Assembly: GCA_032250905.1 (NCBI GenBank)
Contig: JAVVEQ010000013.1
Location: forward strand, 5,612 to 69,611
Reading direction: 5' to 3'
From: Desulfotignum sp032250905
GTDB taxonomy: Bacteria > Desulfobacterota > Desulfobacteria > Desulfobacterales > Desulfobacteraceae
Length of the DNA stretch: 64,000 nt
Shown here: positions 53,244 through 63,269 of the stretch, one piece after another
How positions within the stretch are numbered: position 1 is the first letter of the stretch
Layout of the letters: each line of letters begins with the position of its first letter
Program-made: the position numbers and the translations under genes
The notes under the pieces: model-generated
Databases searched by the model: none
Seen by the model: only the letters and a program-made list of their open reading frames with translations
What the model was told of the DNA's origin: nothing

Positions 53244-55580
53244 ATGGATAAAAAATACGGCGTATATATCTGCACAGGTTGCGGAATCGGAGACACCCTG
53301 GATATGGAAGACCTGGTGGAGATTCCTGAGGAAGAAGGATTGAATTGTACCACACATCCTTTCCTGTGTTCCAAGGAAGGGGTGGCTCTCATCCAGAAAG
53401 ATGTGGATGACGGCAAGGTGAATGCCATGGTGATCGGTGCCTGTTCCCGTCGCGTCAACTTTGACGTGTTCCGGTTTGACAATTGCATCGTGGAACGGGT
53501 CAACCTCAGAGAGGGCGTGGTATGGCCGCACTCCAGGGAAACCTACCCGGCTTTGACCGAAGAACAGAAAGAGGATGAGGAACATTTTGACCGGATTCAG
53601 ATGAAAGCGGAAGATTACATCCGGATGGGAATGATCCGTCTGGAAAAAGTAAAACTGCCGACCCCTTATAAACCTGAATCTTTTTCCAAGAAAATTCTGG
53701 TTTTAGGTGGGGGTGTCACCGGCATGGCTGCGGCTTTGGATGCCGCAAAAACTGGCTATGACGTCACCATCGTGGAAAAAACCGATGCATTGGGAGGATA
53801 TGCGGCCAAACTACGGAGTCAGATGCCCGTATCAGCCCCATTTGAAACCCTCCAGGCACCCGTAGCGGACAAGCTGATTCAGGAAATTCAGGGATATCCA
53901 AACATCGATGTGAGAACCGGTTGCGAAGTGGCACGGATTGCCGGTCAACCCGGCGAGTTTACCGTGACCTTTAAAAAACCCGGAGAAAGAATACCCTTTG
54001 ATGTTCCTTTCCCACTGCCCGAAGAGATGCTGGTGGATGAAAACGGTAAAGAACTGGATCCGGAAGCAGCCCATGCCAAATTTCTGGAATACAATGAAGG
54101 CCGGAAGGATATTCTCAACCTTGACCCGGATGGAGAGCTTTACGGTGCCGTCATTCTGGCGGCCGGATGGCGTCCGGCGGACTTGTCAAAAATGGGCATC
54201 GATCATCTGGGATTCGACCTTCCGGATGTCGTGAGCAACCATGAATTTGAACAGATTGCCGCCAAAGGCAAAATTGTAAGACCATCCGACGGCAAGCCGG
54301 CCAAAAATGTGGTTTTCATCCAGTCACCCGGCAAGGAGGATGATGATGCCGATTTTGATTATTGCGGATCCGTCACCTCACAGGTTGCTTTGAAACAGGC
54401 CCGGTATGTCACTGAAGATTATACCGACGGCAAAGCCTATGTGATTTATCAGCACATGCGGACCCCCGGGTTGCAGGAATATTTTTACAAGAGCATGCAG
54501 CAGGAAGACGGCGTATTCATGACCAAAGGGGCGGTCACTGAAGTTAAAAGCCAGGGCAACGGCCTGGAGGTGACTGCGGTAAACACCCTTTTAGGCGAAA
54601 ATCTGGCGTTGAAAGCAGATATGGTGGTGGTCGCCGGCGGCATGGTCCCGGTCACCAAGGATGATCCGGTAGTGAACCTGGCCTACCGCCAGGGACCGGG
54701 ATTCCGTGACAATGATATTTTCGGCCAGTATGCCGACTCCAACTATATCTGTTTTCCCTATGAAACCCAGAGAACCGGAATTTACGCGGCCGGTGCAATT
54801 CGCCGGGCCATGACCATTGAAGAATCTATTGAAGATGCCGCCGGTGCCGCTCTTAAAGCCATCCAGTGTGTTGAAAGTGCCAACCGGGGCATGTCGGTCC
54901 ATCCCAGATCCGGGGACATGACTTTTCCGGAATTTTTCTTCCAGAGGTGCACCCAGTGCAAACGCTGTACCGTGGAATGCCCGTTCGGTGCGCTGGATGA
55001 TGATGCCAAGGGAACCCCGAAAGCCAATCCGACCCGGTGCCGCCGGTGTGGTACCTGCATGGGGGCCTGCCCGGAACGGATTATTTCGTTTGCCGACTAC
55101 ACCATCGACTCCATCGGGTCCCAGGTCAAAGCCATCAAGGTGCCTTCTGAAGATGACTTTGATGAACCGCCGTTCCGTTTCCTGGCACTGATCTGTGAAA
55201 ATGATGCCTTTCCGGCCCTGGATATGGTGGGGTTGAACCGGATCGACTATTCACCGGATGTCCGTTTCATACCGGTTCGGTGCCTGGGATCCGTGAACAC
55301 CATCTGGATCAAGGATGCGCTGGCCCAGGGAATGGACGGCGTCATTCTCATCGGCTGCAAACATGGCGATGATTACCAGTGCCACTTTGTGAAAGGCTCC
55401 GAACTGGCAGAAGTCAGGGTCAAGAAAATCGGAGACGCCCTTTCCAGCCTGGCGTTGGAAGAAGAACGCGTCGCATTTGTGGAAGTGGCCATTGACGAAT
55501 ACGACAAACTGCCCAAAATCATCAATGAGTTTGTCGAAGAGGTCGATGCCCTGGGCCCCAACCCGTTCAAGGGTTTCTAA
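53244..55580 (+). CDS. qmoB: Quinone-interacting membrane-bound oxidoreductase subunit B
   Basis: 778 residues. N-terminal CTGCGIGDTLD and SRRVNFDVF region, a HdrA-like FAD domain (ILVLGGGVTGMAAALDAA near residue 155), two 4Fe-4S motifs (CTQCKRCTVECP and CRRCGTCMGACP near 575-615), and a C-terminal MvhD-like domain (FLALICENDAF ... RCLGSVN ... GCKHGDDYQCHF) binding a 2Fe-2S cluster. Links QmoA and QmoC; proposed to allow electron confurcation. Family length and order are normal. Confidence 0.96.
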   Translation: MDKKYGVYICTGCGIGDTLDMEDLVEIPEEEGLNCTTHPFLCSKEGVALIQKDVDDGKVNAMVIGACSRRVNFDVFRFDNCIVERVNLREGVVWPHSRETYPALTEEQKEDEEHFDRIQMKAEDYIRMGMIRLEKVKLPTPYKPESFSKKILVLGGGVTGMAAALDAAKTGYDVTIVEKTDALGGYAAKLRSQMPVSAPFETLQAPVADKLIQEIQGYPNIDVRTGCEVARIAGQPGEFTVTFKKPGERIPFDVPFPLPEEMLVDENGKELDPEAAHAKFLEYNEGRKDILNLDPDGELYGAVILAAGWRPADLSKMGIDHLGFDLPDVVSNHEFEQIAAKGKIVRPSDGKPAKNVVFIQSPGKEDDDADFDYCGSVTSQVALKQARYVTEDYTDGKAYVIYQHMRTPGLQEYFYKSMQQEDGVFMTKGAVTEVKSQGNGLEVTAVNTLLGENLALKADMVVVAGGMVPVTKDDPVVNLAYRQGPGFRDNDIFGQYADSNYICFPYETQRTGIYAAGAIRRAMTIEESIEDAAGAALKAIQCVESANRGMSVHPRSGDMTFPEFFFQRCTQCKRCTVECPFGALDDDAKGTPKANPTRCRRCGTCMGACPERIISFADYTIDSIGSQVKAIKVPSEDDFDEPPFRFLALICENDAFPALDMVGLNRIDYSPDVRFIPVRCLGSVNTIWIKDALAQGMDGVILIGCKHGDDYQCHFVKGSELAEVRVKKIGDALSSLALEEERVAFVEVAIDEYDKLPKIINEFVEEVDALGPNPFKGF

Positions 55581-55616
55581 TGTCACAACTTTCAACCCAT
55601 ATGGAGGTTTTTTAAT

Positions 55617-56792
55617 ATGACTGAAACATATCTTGCCCAACCCGATCTGGGATTCATTGCCCAGATCCGCGGTCTTGGCGGAGACACCCTGAAAAAATGT
55701 TACCAGTGCGCCACCTGTTCAGTGGCCTGTCCCATTTCTCCGGAAAACAGTCCGTTTCCCAGAAAAGAAATGATTGCAGCCTCCTGGGGGCTGAAAGACC
55801 GGCTCATTAAAAGCGGGGATATCTGGCTGTGCCACAATTGTGGAGACTGCACTGATCTGTGCCCGAGAGGAGCGGCTCCAGGCGATGTCCTGGCAGCGGT
55901 TCGTGCTGCCGCCATTACAGAGTACTCACAGCCCAAAGCCCTGGGCAGGGCCGTGAATGATCCCAAGAAGCTGCCCTGGCTGCTGGGAATTCCGGCCATC
56001 TGGTTTGCCGTTTTCGCCTATATCACCATGGCGCATGGTGACGTGATGACCAAAATATTCAACGTGTTCGGCATTGCCTGGTCCCATGCCCATGAAGGCG
56101 TCATTGCCCAGGCCAATTTCTTTTCCACCTGGTTTGTGGATCTTACTTTTGTCCCACTGGCCGGAGCCGTGGTCATCATTTTTCTGCTCAGTCTGCGTCG
56201 GTTTATTACGGATATTCATGAAAATGCTGTAATGGAGGGAAAAACCGAAAAGAAAAACATTGACTATAAAGCCCTGTTGCAGGCAGTGGTCAAAACCATC
56301 CCCACAATCCTCAGACACGAAAAATTCAATGAATGTGAAACGAACAAGGAACGGGCCACGCCTCATATGATGGTCCTTTTCTCTTTTATCGGCCTTGCCA
56401 TTGTCACCGGTGTCTTCTTTATCGTGTTGTATGTCTTCCAGACTCCGGGTCCCTATTCGCAGTTGAATCCCGTCAAATGGCTGGGCAACATCGCCGGTGT
56501 GGCTCTAGTGATCGGCTCCGGTCTGATGATCAAAAGCCGCCTGGACAACAAAGACCAGATCAGCACATACAAAGACTGGTATATCCTGGGCGTGGTCTTT
56601 GCCCTGGGCTTGACTGGGATGCTCACCCAGATGGCCCGCCTGGCCCATCTGGAATGGACATCCTATATCCTGTATTACGTGCACCTGATTGCCATCTTCA
56701 ATCTGTTCGCTTTTCTCCCGTTCTCCAAAATGGCTCACCTGGTATATCGGACGACAGCCATGGCGTATGCGGAATTCAGCAACCGGAAATAA
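55617..56792 (+). CDS. qmoC: Quinone-interacting membrane-bound oxidoreductase subunit C
   Basis: 391 residues, fusion of an HdrC-like Fe-S domain and a HdrE/NarI-like heme b membrane domain. Clusters: CYQCATCSVACP (about residue 24-35) and CHNCGDCTDLCP (about 75-86). Six or so membrane helices follow from residue 125, with His ligands in helices such as GWSHAHEGV and HLEWTSYILYYVHL. Oxidises menaquinol at the membrane. A terminator follows 40 nt downstream, so no qmoD is cotranscribed. Confidence 0.95.
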   Translation: MTETYLAQPDLGFIAQIRGLGGDTLKKCYQCATCSVACPISPENSPFPRKEMIAASWGLKDRLIKSGDIWLCHNCGDCTDLCPRGAAPGDVLAAVRAAAITEYSQPKALGRAVNDPKKLPWLLGIPAIWFAVFAYITMAHGDVMTKIFNVFGIAWSHAHEGVIAQANFFSTWFVDLTFVPLAGAVVIIFLLSLRRFITDIHENAVMEGKTEKKNIDYKALLQAVVKTIPTILRHEKFNECETNKERATPHMMVLFSFIGLAIVTGVFFIVLYVFQTPGPYSQLNPVKWLGNIAGVALVIGSGLMIKSRLDNKDQISTYKDWYILGVVFALGLTGMLTQMARLAHLEWTSYILYYVHLIAIFNLFAFLPFSKMAHLVYRTTAMAYAEFSNRK

Positions 56793-56830
56793 TGCTGTGA
56801 CAATCATCTGACAACTCAACGCTATTTCTG

Positions 56831-56864
56831 AAAAAGGGGCTGATTCGACATCAGCCCCTTTTTT
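56831..56864 (+). terminator. Terminator after qmoC
   Basis: GGGGCTGAT (56836-56844), 5-nt loop, ATCAGCCCC (56850-56858), flanked by A5 and T6. Ends the qmoABC transcript 22 nt before leuB. Confidence 0.95.
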
Positions 56865-56886
56865 AGTTTCAACAAGGAGAAAAATT

Positions 56887-57969
56887 GTGAACAAAATTGC
56901 TGTTTTGCCCGGGGATGGCATCGGGCCTGAAATTATGGCGGAAGCGGTCAAAGTCCTTGACCGGGCCGGAAAACTCTTTGGATTCAACCTGGAATATGAA
57001 TATGCGGATGTGGGGGGGGATGCGATAGACAGACAGGGGAAAGCACTCCCGCTTTCCACATTGGCCTTGTGTGAAGCCAGTGATGCCATTTTGTTCGGTT
57101 CCGTGGGCGGTCCCAAATGGGAACATCTGCCTCCGGAGGAGCAGCCGGAACGGGGGGCCTTACTGCCTTTGAGGAAACATTTTGATCTTTACTGCAACCT
57201 TCGTCCTGCCAGAGTGTTTTCTTCACTGGTGGACGCGTCTCCGTTGCGGTCAGACATCGTTCAGGATGGATTTGACATTCTCTGCGTCCGGGAACTGACC
57301 GGCGGGATCTATTTTGGAGAACCCAAAGGCCGAAAAGGGACCGGCAAAGATGAGTATGCTTTTGACACCATGGTCTATTCCCGGTTCGAGATCGAACGCA
57401 TTGCCAAAATGGCCTTTGAGGCGGCCCGGGAAAGAAAAGGGCACGTCACCTCCATCGACAAGGCCAATGTATTGTTCTCCATGGTTTTATGGAGGGAAAC
57501 CGTCACACTTGCTGCCAAAGAGTTTCCCGATGTCGGTTTGACGCATATGTATGTAGACAATGCTGCCATGCAGCTGGTGAAGAATCCCCGGCAGTTTGAC
57601 GTGATTCTGTGTGGTAACATGTTTGGCGACATTATATCCGATGAATGTGCCATGATTACGGGATCCATGGGATTACTGGCGTCTGCCAGTCTCAATGAAA
57701 AAAAATTCGGGCTGTACGAACCGGCCGGCGGCTCTGCACCGGATATTGCCGGTAAAGGCATTGCAAATCCCATTGCACAGATATTGTCGGGCGCCATGAT
57801 GCTGAGATATTCGTGCGGTCAACCACATGCTGCAGATGCAATCGAATCAGCCATTGACCGGGTGCTGACACGGCAGATTTTCACTGCAGACATGGCCGGG
57901 AGAACTACGCCGGTAAATACCCGCACCATGGGAGATGCCATCGTCAAAGAAATGTCGACCACCGGTTGA
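56887..57969 (+). CDS. leuB: 3-isopropylmalate dehydrogenase
   Basis: 360 residues, NAD-dependent, leucine biosynthesis. Starts with GTG at 56887 after AAGGAG. Conserved blocks: AVLPGDGIGPEIMAEAVKVL, SVGGPKWEHL, RELTGGIYFGEP, DKANVLFSM, and DVILCGNMFGDIISDECAMITGSMGLLASASL with the metal Asp pair. The nucleotide site EPAGGSAPDIAGKGIANP is complete. No other leu genes are adjacent; a terminator follows at once. Confidence 0.96.
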   Translation: MNKIAVLPGDGIGPEIMAEAVKVLDRAGKLFGFNLEYEYADVGGDAIDRQGKALPLSTLALCEASDAILFGSVGGPKWEHLPPEEQPERGALLPLRKHFDLYCNLRPARVFSSLVDASPLRSDIVQDGFDILCVRELTGGIYFGEPKGRKGTGKDEYAFDTMVYSRFEIERIAKMAFEAARERKGHVTSIDKANVLFSMVLWRETVTLAAKEFPDVGLTHMYVDNAAMQLVKNPRQFDVILCGNMFGDIISDECAMITGSMGLLASASLNEKKFGLYEPAGGSAPDIAGKGIANPIAQILSGAMMLRYSCGQPHAADAIESAIDRVLTRQIFTADMAGRTTPVNTRTMGDAIVKEMSTTG

Positions 57970-58004
57970 TGCACCGGCACCACGCTTAAATATGAAGTAA
58001 AAAG

Positions 58005-58046
58005 AAAAAAGGGTTTTTCAGCTGTTGACTGAAAAACCCTTTTTTA
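58005..58046. terminator. Bidirectional terminator between leuB and tRNA genes
   Basis: A 16-bp stem (58005-58020 with 58030-58045) with a 9-nt loop, A6 on one side and T6 on the other, so it can end leuB on the plus strand and the tRNA-Val/Asp transcript on the minus strand. Confidence 0.93.
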
Positions 58047-58051
58047 TATGG

Positions 58052-58128
58052 TGGCGGGAGTGACGAGACTCGAACTCGCGGCCTCTTGCGTGACAGGCAA
58101 GCGTTCTAACCAACTGAACTACACCCCC
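58052..58128 (-). tRNA. tRNA-Asp (anticodon GTC)
   Basis: 77 nt with encoded CCA. Acceptor GGGGGTG pairs with CACTCCC; D-arm GTTCAGTTGGTTAGAAC; anticodon stem with loop CTGTCAC; T-arm GCGAG/TTCGAGT/CTCGT; discriminator G. Cotranscribed with tRNA-Val. Confidence 0.97.
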
Positions 58129-58146
58129 GTAATTACCAGTATCACC

Positions 58147-58222
58147 TGGTGGGCGATGCAGGGCTTGAACCTGCGACTTCAACCTTGTAAGGGTTGCACT
58201 CTCCCAACTGAGTTAATCGCCC
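58147..58222 (-). tRNA. tRNA-Val (anticodon TAC)
   Basis: 76 nt with CCA. Acceptor GGGCGAT/ATCGCCC, D-arm CTCAGTTGGGAGAG, anticodon stem CAACC/GGTTG with loop CTTACAA, T-arm GCAGG/TTCAAGC/CCTGC, discriminator A. Eighteen nt upstream of tRNA-Asp. Confidence 0.97.
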
Positions 58223-58334
58223 GAAAAACAGAGAACTTATATCAATATTGAAAATAGGTGTCAAGCAAATTTTAACAAAACATTCATTTTCCTGCCGAGG
58301 GAAAATATTTCCCTTCTTTTATTGTGCTGGTATC

Positions 58335-58363
58335 TTGCAAGCCCCGGTTTTTAATGATATATA
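58335..58363 (+). promoter_or_regulatory. Putative rho promoter
   Basis: TTGCAA (58335-58340), 17-nt spacer, TATATA (58358-58363). Leaves a leader of about 150 nt before rho, compatible with the autogenous attenuation known for rho. Nothing else is seen in 58223-58518. Confidence 0.6.
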
Positions 58364-58518
58364 CGGTGCTATGCAATAAAACTGAGTCGAATAACGTCAA
58401 TCCGATAAAATGTGATGCCGGTTTTTTCTGGTCTTGTGAGGCACAAACATTCGCAAGTTGAATCCTTACCCAGTTTCTTATCAGCAGCAGCACAAATTTA
58501 TCAAGGAGTTTTTTAATT

Positions 58519-59592
58519 ATGGAGCCTGTGTCAGGATATCTGGAAATTATGGATAAAGGGTTTGGATTTCTGCGGGAAATTGATGACAATTTTCAGCCTC
58601 GTCCGGAAAACCCTTATGTACCCAACAGTCTGATCCGCAAGTTAAATTTAAGGGAAGGCAGTTTCATTCAAGGATTGGGAGAAAAAAAAGACCCCCGAAA
58701 TCTGAATCTGGCACTGGTTCGTGTTGAAACCATCAATGGCCTTTCTTTTGACGAATTCTCCGAGATCCCCATGCTCCAGGACCAGGTGAGTATCAATCCT
58801 TATGAAAGATTTATTCTAACCCAGAATGACGATGATATTGTCGGCAAAGCGCTGGATGTGATTGTCCCCATCGGCATGGGACAACGGGGATTGATCATTG
58901 CGCCCCCCAAATCGGGGAAAACCTTTATTTTAAGCCACATGGCCAATTCAGTAGTTGCCAACCATCCAGATGCCCATGTCTTCATTCTACTGGTGGATGA
59001 ACGCCCAGAGGAGGTCACCGATTTTCAGCGGGGCCTGGTCAATGCAAACGTGCTCTATTCATCGGCTGATCAACAAATCGGGCAGCACATGAGAATGACA
59101 CGTCTGGCCATGCATACCGCCATACGGTGTGCGGAAATCGGAGAGGACGCCGTGGTTTTCATCGATTCTTTGACCCGCATGACCCGGGCATTCAATATAG
59201 ATACGGACAGTTTCGGAAAAACACTGTCCGGGGGCCTTGGCGCCAATGCCATGGAATTTCCAAGAAAAATCTTCGGCGCAGCACGGAAACTGGAAAACGG
59301 GGGCTCCCTGACCATCATCGCTACTATCCTGGTGGATACAGGCAGCCGCATGGATGATGTCATCTTCCAGGAATTCAAAGGGACCGGTAACATGGATCTG
59401 TTCCTGTCCCGGGAATGTGCAGAACGCCGAATCTGGCCGGCCATCAATATTAATCAGAGCGGTACCAGAAAAGAGGATCTTCTCATGGATCCTGAATCCT
59501 ATGAAAAAGTGGTCGAGATACGGAGAAAAGTGGCCCACCTGGACGAAGTAACGGCCATGAATCAGTTCATTTCACTGCTGGAAGATTTCTGA
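58519..59592 (+). CDS. rho: Transcription termination factor Rho, N-terminally short form
   Basis: 357 residues instead of the usual 415-420. The primary RNA-binding OB fold is present (GYLEIMDKGFGFLR at residue 6, family GxLEIxxDGFGFLR), but the N-terminal helical bundle of about 47 residues that precedes it is missing. The motor is intact: Walker A APPKSGKT (128-135, with Ser for the common Ala), LVDERPEEVTD with catalytic Glu, Walker B VVFIDSLTRM, Q-loop, R-loop and DTGSRMDDVIFQEFKGTGNM. An upstream extension is not available: stops precede the ATG. It ends 6 nt from the convergent lon gene. Either a short paralogue or the main Rho of this strain. Confidence 0.9.
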   Translation: MEPVSGYLEIMDKGFGFLREIDDNFQPRPENPYVPNSLIRKLNLREGSFIQGLGEKKDPRNLNLALVRVETINGLSFDEFSEIPMLQDQVSINPYERFILTQNDDDIVGKALDVIVPIGMGQRGLIIAPPKSGKTFILSHMANSVVANHPDAHVFILLVDERPEEVTDFQRGLVNANVLYSSADQQIGQHMRMTRLAMHTAIRCAEIGEDAVVFIDSLTRMTRAFNIDTDSFGKTLSGGLGANAMEFPRKIFGAARKLENGGSLTIIATILVDTGSRMDDVIFQEFKGTGNMDLFLSRECAERRIWPAININQSGTRKEDLLMDPESYEKVVEIRRKVAHLDEVTAMNQFISLLEDF

Positions 59593-59598
59593 TCCGAA

Positions 59599-61959
59599 TC
59601 AGGCAGGCGGCGGAATCAGGGCATGTTCCAAAACCTGACTCATGTCATCCACAAAAACAATTTCCAGCTGTTTTTGTATGGATCTGGGAATCTCCTGGAT
59701 GTCCTTTTTATTTTCCGCAGACATTACCACTTTTCGAATACCAAGTGTGTGGGCTGCCAGCAGCTTTTCCTTGACACCCCCTATGGGCAGGACTCTGCCC
59801 CTGAGGGTGATTTCTCCGGTCATGGCAAGATTCCTGTAAACAGGGCGTCCCGTCAGGATCGATACCACCGCCGTACACATGGCAATACCGGCAGACGGAC
59901 CATCCTTGGGAATCGCACCTTCCGGAACGTGGATATGAATATCCAGATCTTTGTAAAAATCATCATTGATTCCAAGATCCCGACTCCTGGACCTCACATA
60001 ACTGACTGCAGCCTGGGATGATTCTTTCATGACATCCCCGAGTTTTCCGGTCACCATGATGCGTCCTTTCCCCGGCATGGTGACTGCCTCAATGGTCAAC
60101 AGTTCACCCCCGGCCTGGGTCCAGGCAAGCCCGGTCACGATTCCAGTCTTATCTTCCAACTCAAGGGGTTTGTCGCGAAATTTAGGCTGTCCCAGATATT
60201 TCTGAACGCTGACGGTACTGACAGAATAGCCTTTCTGCTCTTTGGTCCGAACCATCTGTGTGGCGATCTTTCGCAGGACTGATGAAATTTCCCGTTCCAG
60301 ATTCCGCACCCCCGCCTCCCGGGTATATCGCCGGATAATCGTTTGAATGGCATTGTCTGAAAAAGTCACATCGGTTTGATCAAGACCGTTTTCACGAATC
60401 TGCTTGGGGATCAGAAACCCTTTTGCAATCTGTGCTTTTTCATATTCTGTATACCCGGGTATCTGAATGATCTCCATTCTGTCCCGCAATGGGGCCGGAA
60501 TATCAAACAGGGTATTGGCTGTTGTGATGAAGAGAATCTCGGACAGATCATAGTCCACTTCCATATAGTGGTCATTGAAATGCCGGTTCTGTTCCGGATC
60601 CAGGGCCTCCAGAAGGGCTGAAGACGGATCACCTCTGAAATCAGATGTCATCTTGTCGATTTCATCCAGACACAAAACCGGATTGCTGTAACCGACTTTT
60701 TTCAACGTCTGAATCAGCTTGCCTGGCATCGCGCCCACATAAGTCCGGCGATGACCGCGGATTTCCGCCTCATCCCGGACACCACCCAGCGAAATTCTGG
60801 CAAAGGAACGGCCGGTTGCCGATGCCACAGACCTTGCCAGAGATGTTTTTCCAACCCCAGGAGGACCTACCAGGCAGAGAATCGGTCCTTTGATCTTCTT
60901 TACCAGCATCTGTACGGCCAGGTATTCCAGAATTCTTTCCTTGGGTTTTTTCAAACCGTAATGATCTTGATCCAGAATTTTTTCAGCTGTAATCAGATCA
61001 TTTTTTGGACGGTTTTTCCGGAACCACGGCAGGGAAATCATCCAGTCAATATAATTTCGGATCACCGTGGCTTCAGAGGACATGGGCGCCATCATCTTGA
61101 GTTTTTCCAACTCCCGGCGGACGACTCCGGCCGCTTCTTTGGGCAGCCGTTTTTTTCTGATCCGTTTTTCAAGTTCTGCATATTCTCCAGATTCGCTGTC
61201 TTCACCCATCTCTTTTTTGATGGCCCGCATCTGCTCGGAGAGATAATGGCGTTTCTGAAGTTTTTCCATCTGTTCCTTCACACGTCCCTTGATCTTCTGG
61301 GACATGGCAAACACTTCCGTCTCCTGCTGAATCAGCTTGAGCAGAAGATAAAACCGCTTTTCAATGTCCGCGCATTCCAGCAACGCCTGCTTATCAGGCA
61401 CTTTGAAAGGCAACTGTGCGGCAATGGCATCGGCATACCGTGATGGATCAGCTTCCAGAATCTCCAGATTCTTGAAAAAACTTTTGGAAACAGTGCCGGA
61501 GAGTGCCGAATAATGCTCAAACGCTTCCAGAACCGTCCGCAAGGCTGCTTTGGAAACTGTATCCGGCATGGGGATTTCTTCCACCGGCATGAAATCCACA
61601 GTCAGGAAACCACGTTCATCACTCAGCTTAACGATTTTTCCCCGACAGCCTCCTTCCACCAGCGCCTTGACCGTTCCGTCCGGCAGGCGAAGCAGCTGAG
61701 TGATTTTGGCTTCGGTTCCTACCTGAAAAATGTCCTGAATAGTGGGTTTGAGAACTTCCGGATCTTTCTGTGTCGTGAGAAATATCTTTTTTTCTCCGGC
61801 CATGGCTTCGGACAGGGACTTGATGGATTTCTCCCTTCCAACGAAAACAGACGTGGTGACAAAGGGAAAAAGGACCATGTCCCGCAATGGAACCAGTGGC
61901 AGTGTTTTTTTGATATATTCGGAACCGTCCTGGTTGAACAATCTGGAAATATTGATCAT
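59599..61959 (-). CDS. lon: ATP-dependent protease Lon
   Basis: 786 residues. N-terminal substrate domain starting PLVPLRDMVLFPFVTTSVFVG, AAA+ module with Walker A GPPGVGKTSLARSVA (about residue 355), Walker B LCLDEIDKM, sensor regions, and the protease domain with the Ser-Lys dyad in PKDGPSAGIAMCTA (Ser about 680) and the Lys in GGVKEKLLAAHTLG. A soluble homo-hexamer degrading misfolded and regulatory proteins. Downstream of clpX by 23 nt in the tig-clpP-clpX-lon order. Confidence 0.97.
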   Translation of the reverse strand: MINISRLFNQDGSEYIKKTLPLVPLRDMVLFPFVTTSVFVGREKSIKSLSEAMAGEKKIFLTTQKDPEVLKPTIQDIFQVGTEAKITQLLRLPDGTVKALVEGGCRGKIVKLSDERGFLTVDFMPVEEIPMPDTVSKAALRTVLEAFEHYSALSGTVSKSFFKNLEILEADPSRYADAIAAQLPFKVPDKQALLECADIEKRFYLLLKLIQQETEVFAMSQKIKGRVKEQMEKLQKRHYLSEQMRAIKKEMGEDSESGEYAELEKRIRKKRLPKEAAGVVRRELEKLKMMAPMSSEATVIRNYIDWMISLPWFRKNRPKNDLITAEKILDQDHYGLKKPKERILEYLAVQMLVKKIKGPILCLVGPPGVGKTSLARSVASATGRSFARISLGGVRDEAEIRGHRRTYVGAMPGKLIQTLKKVGYSNPVLCLDEIDKMTSDFRGDPSSALLEALDPEQNRHFNDHYMEVDYDLSEILFITTANTLFDIPAPLRDRMEIIQIPGYTEYEKAQIAKGFLIPKQIRENGLDQTDVTFSDNAIQTIIRRYTREAGVRNLEREISSVLRKIATQMVRTKEQKGYSVSTVSVQKYLGQPKFRDKPLELEDKTGIVTGLAWTQAGGELLTIEAVTMPGKGRIMVTGKLGDVMKESSQAAVSYVRSRSRDLGINDDFYKDLDIHIHVPEGAIPKDGPSAGIAMCTAVVSILTGRPVYRNLAMTGEITLRGRVLPIGGVKEKLLAAHTLGIRKVVMSAENKKDIQEIPRSIQKQLEIVFVDDMSQVLEHALIPPPA

Positions 61960-61982
61960 TGATTCGATTTCGATCCTTTTTG

Positions 61983-63242
61983 TCAGGCCTGTTTTTTGGG
62001 TTGTTCATACAAAAGGATCGGCGGCTCATTTTTCAACACCACTTCTTCTCCGACCACGCATTCTTTTACATCTTCTTTGGAGGGCAGTTCATACATGATG
62101 TCCAGCATGGTTTTTTCCATGATGGCCCGCAACCCCCTGGCACCCGATTTTCTGTTCACCGCCTCTCTGGCCATGGCCTCCAGTGCCTCATCGGTGAACT
62201 GCAGATCCACCCCTTCAATTCTGAACAGTTCCTGGTACTGTTTGACCAATGCATTCTTGGGTTCCGTCAGAATCTTGACCAGAGACGCTTCTGTGAGTTC
62301 TCCGATCGTGGTGATAACCGGCAGACGTCCTAAAAATTCCGGGATCAACCCGAATTTGATCAGGTCTTCCGGTTTAAGCTGCTCCAGCAATGTACCGATA
62401 TTCACCTGCTTCCTGTCAGTGATCTTGGCACCAAACCCCATGGTTTTCTGTGAAATGCGGCGTTCAATGATTTTTTCCAGCCCGGTAAACGTCCCCCCGC
62501 AAATAAAAAGAATATGGGAGGTATCCACTTTGACATAATCCTGCTGAGGATGTTTTCTGCCACCTTTAGGGGGAATGCTGGCCACCGTACCTTCGATAAT
62601 TTTCAACAATGCCTGCTGTACACCTTCTCCGGAAACATCTCGGGTTATGGAAGGGTTGTCGCCCCGCTGGGAAATCTTGTCGATCTCATCAATATAAATG
62701 ATGCCCTTCTGGGCGCGTTCAATATCATAGTCGGCATTCTGAACCAGAGACAAAATGATATTTTCCACATCCTCGCCCACATATCCGGCTTCAGTCAAGG
62801 CTGTTGCGTCGGCAATGGCAAAGGGTACATCCAGAAATCTGGCAAGGGTCTGAGCCAGAAGCGTTTTACCGCATCCGGTAGGACCGATCAGCAAAATGTT
62901 GCTTTTCTGAATTTCCACATCATCTGCCGGTCTTTCTATGCGTGAGGTCAGGCGTTTGTAATGGTTGTAAACCGCCACTGAAAGCACTTTTTTGGCAACA
63001 TCCTGTTCAATCACATAGGAATCAAGCATTGCCTTGATCTGCTTGGGAACGTAAAATTCTCTGGAACTTTCAATTTCCGCCGCTTTTTCTTTTTCTTCAT
63101 CCTCTATGATTTCGCCACAAAGCTTGATGCATTCATTGCAGATATAAACACTGGGACCGGCTATCAGCTTCTGGACCTCTTTCTGGTTTTTCCCGCAGAA
63201 AGAACAGAAAAATTGATCATTGGTATCATCTTTTTTGGCCAT
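61983..63242 (-). CDS. clpX: ATP-dependent Clp protease, ATPase subunit ClpX
   Basis: 419 residues. Zinc-binding CSFCGKNQKEV ... CNEC at residues 13-40, Walker A GPTGCGKTLLAQTLAR (about 118), GYVGEDVENI pore loop region, Walker B IIYIDEIDKI, RKHPQQDYV RKH loop and sensor 2 GARGLRAIME. The IGF-type ClpP loop is present near 265 (KTMGFGAK region). Unfolds substrates for ClpP. Confidence 0.97.
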   Translation of the reverse strand: MAKKDDTNDQFFCSFCGKNQKEVQKLIAGPSVYICNECIKLCGEIIEDEEKEKAAEIESSREFYVPKQIKAMLDSYVIEQDVAKKVLSVAVYNHYKRLTSRIERPADDVEIQKSNILLIGPTGCGKTLLAQTLARFLDVPFAIADATALTEAGYVGEDVENIILSLVQNADYDIERAQKGIIYIDEIDKISQRGDNPSITRDVSGEGVQQALLKIIEGTVASIPPKGGRKHPQQDYVKVDTSHILFICGGTFTGLEKIIERRISQKTMGFGAKITDRKQVNIGTLLEQLKPEDLIKFGLIPEFLGRLPVITTIGELTEASLVKILTEPKNALVKQYQELFRIEGVDLQFTDEALEAMAREAVNRKSGARGLRAIMEKTMLDIMYELPSKEDVKECVVGEEVVLKNEPPILLYEQPKKQA

Positions 63243-63269
63243 ATTAATAGGACTCCTTTGAAGCCGAAA

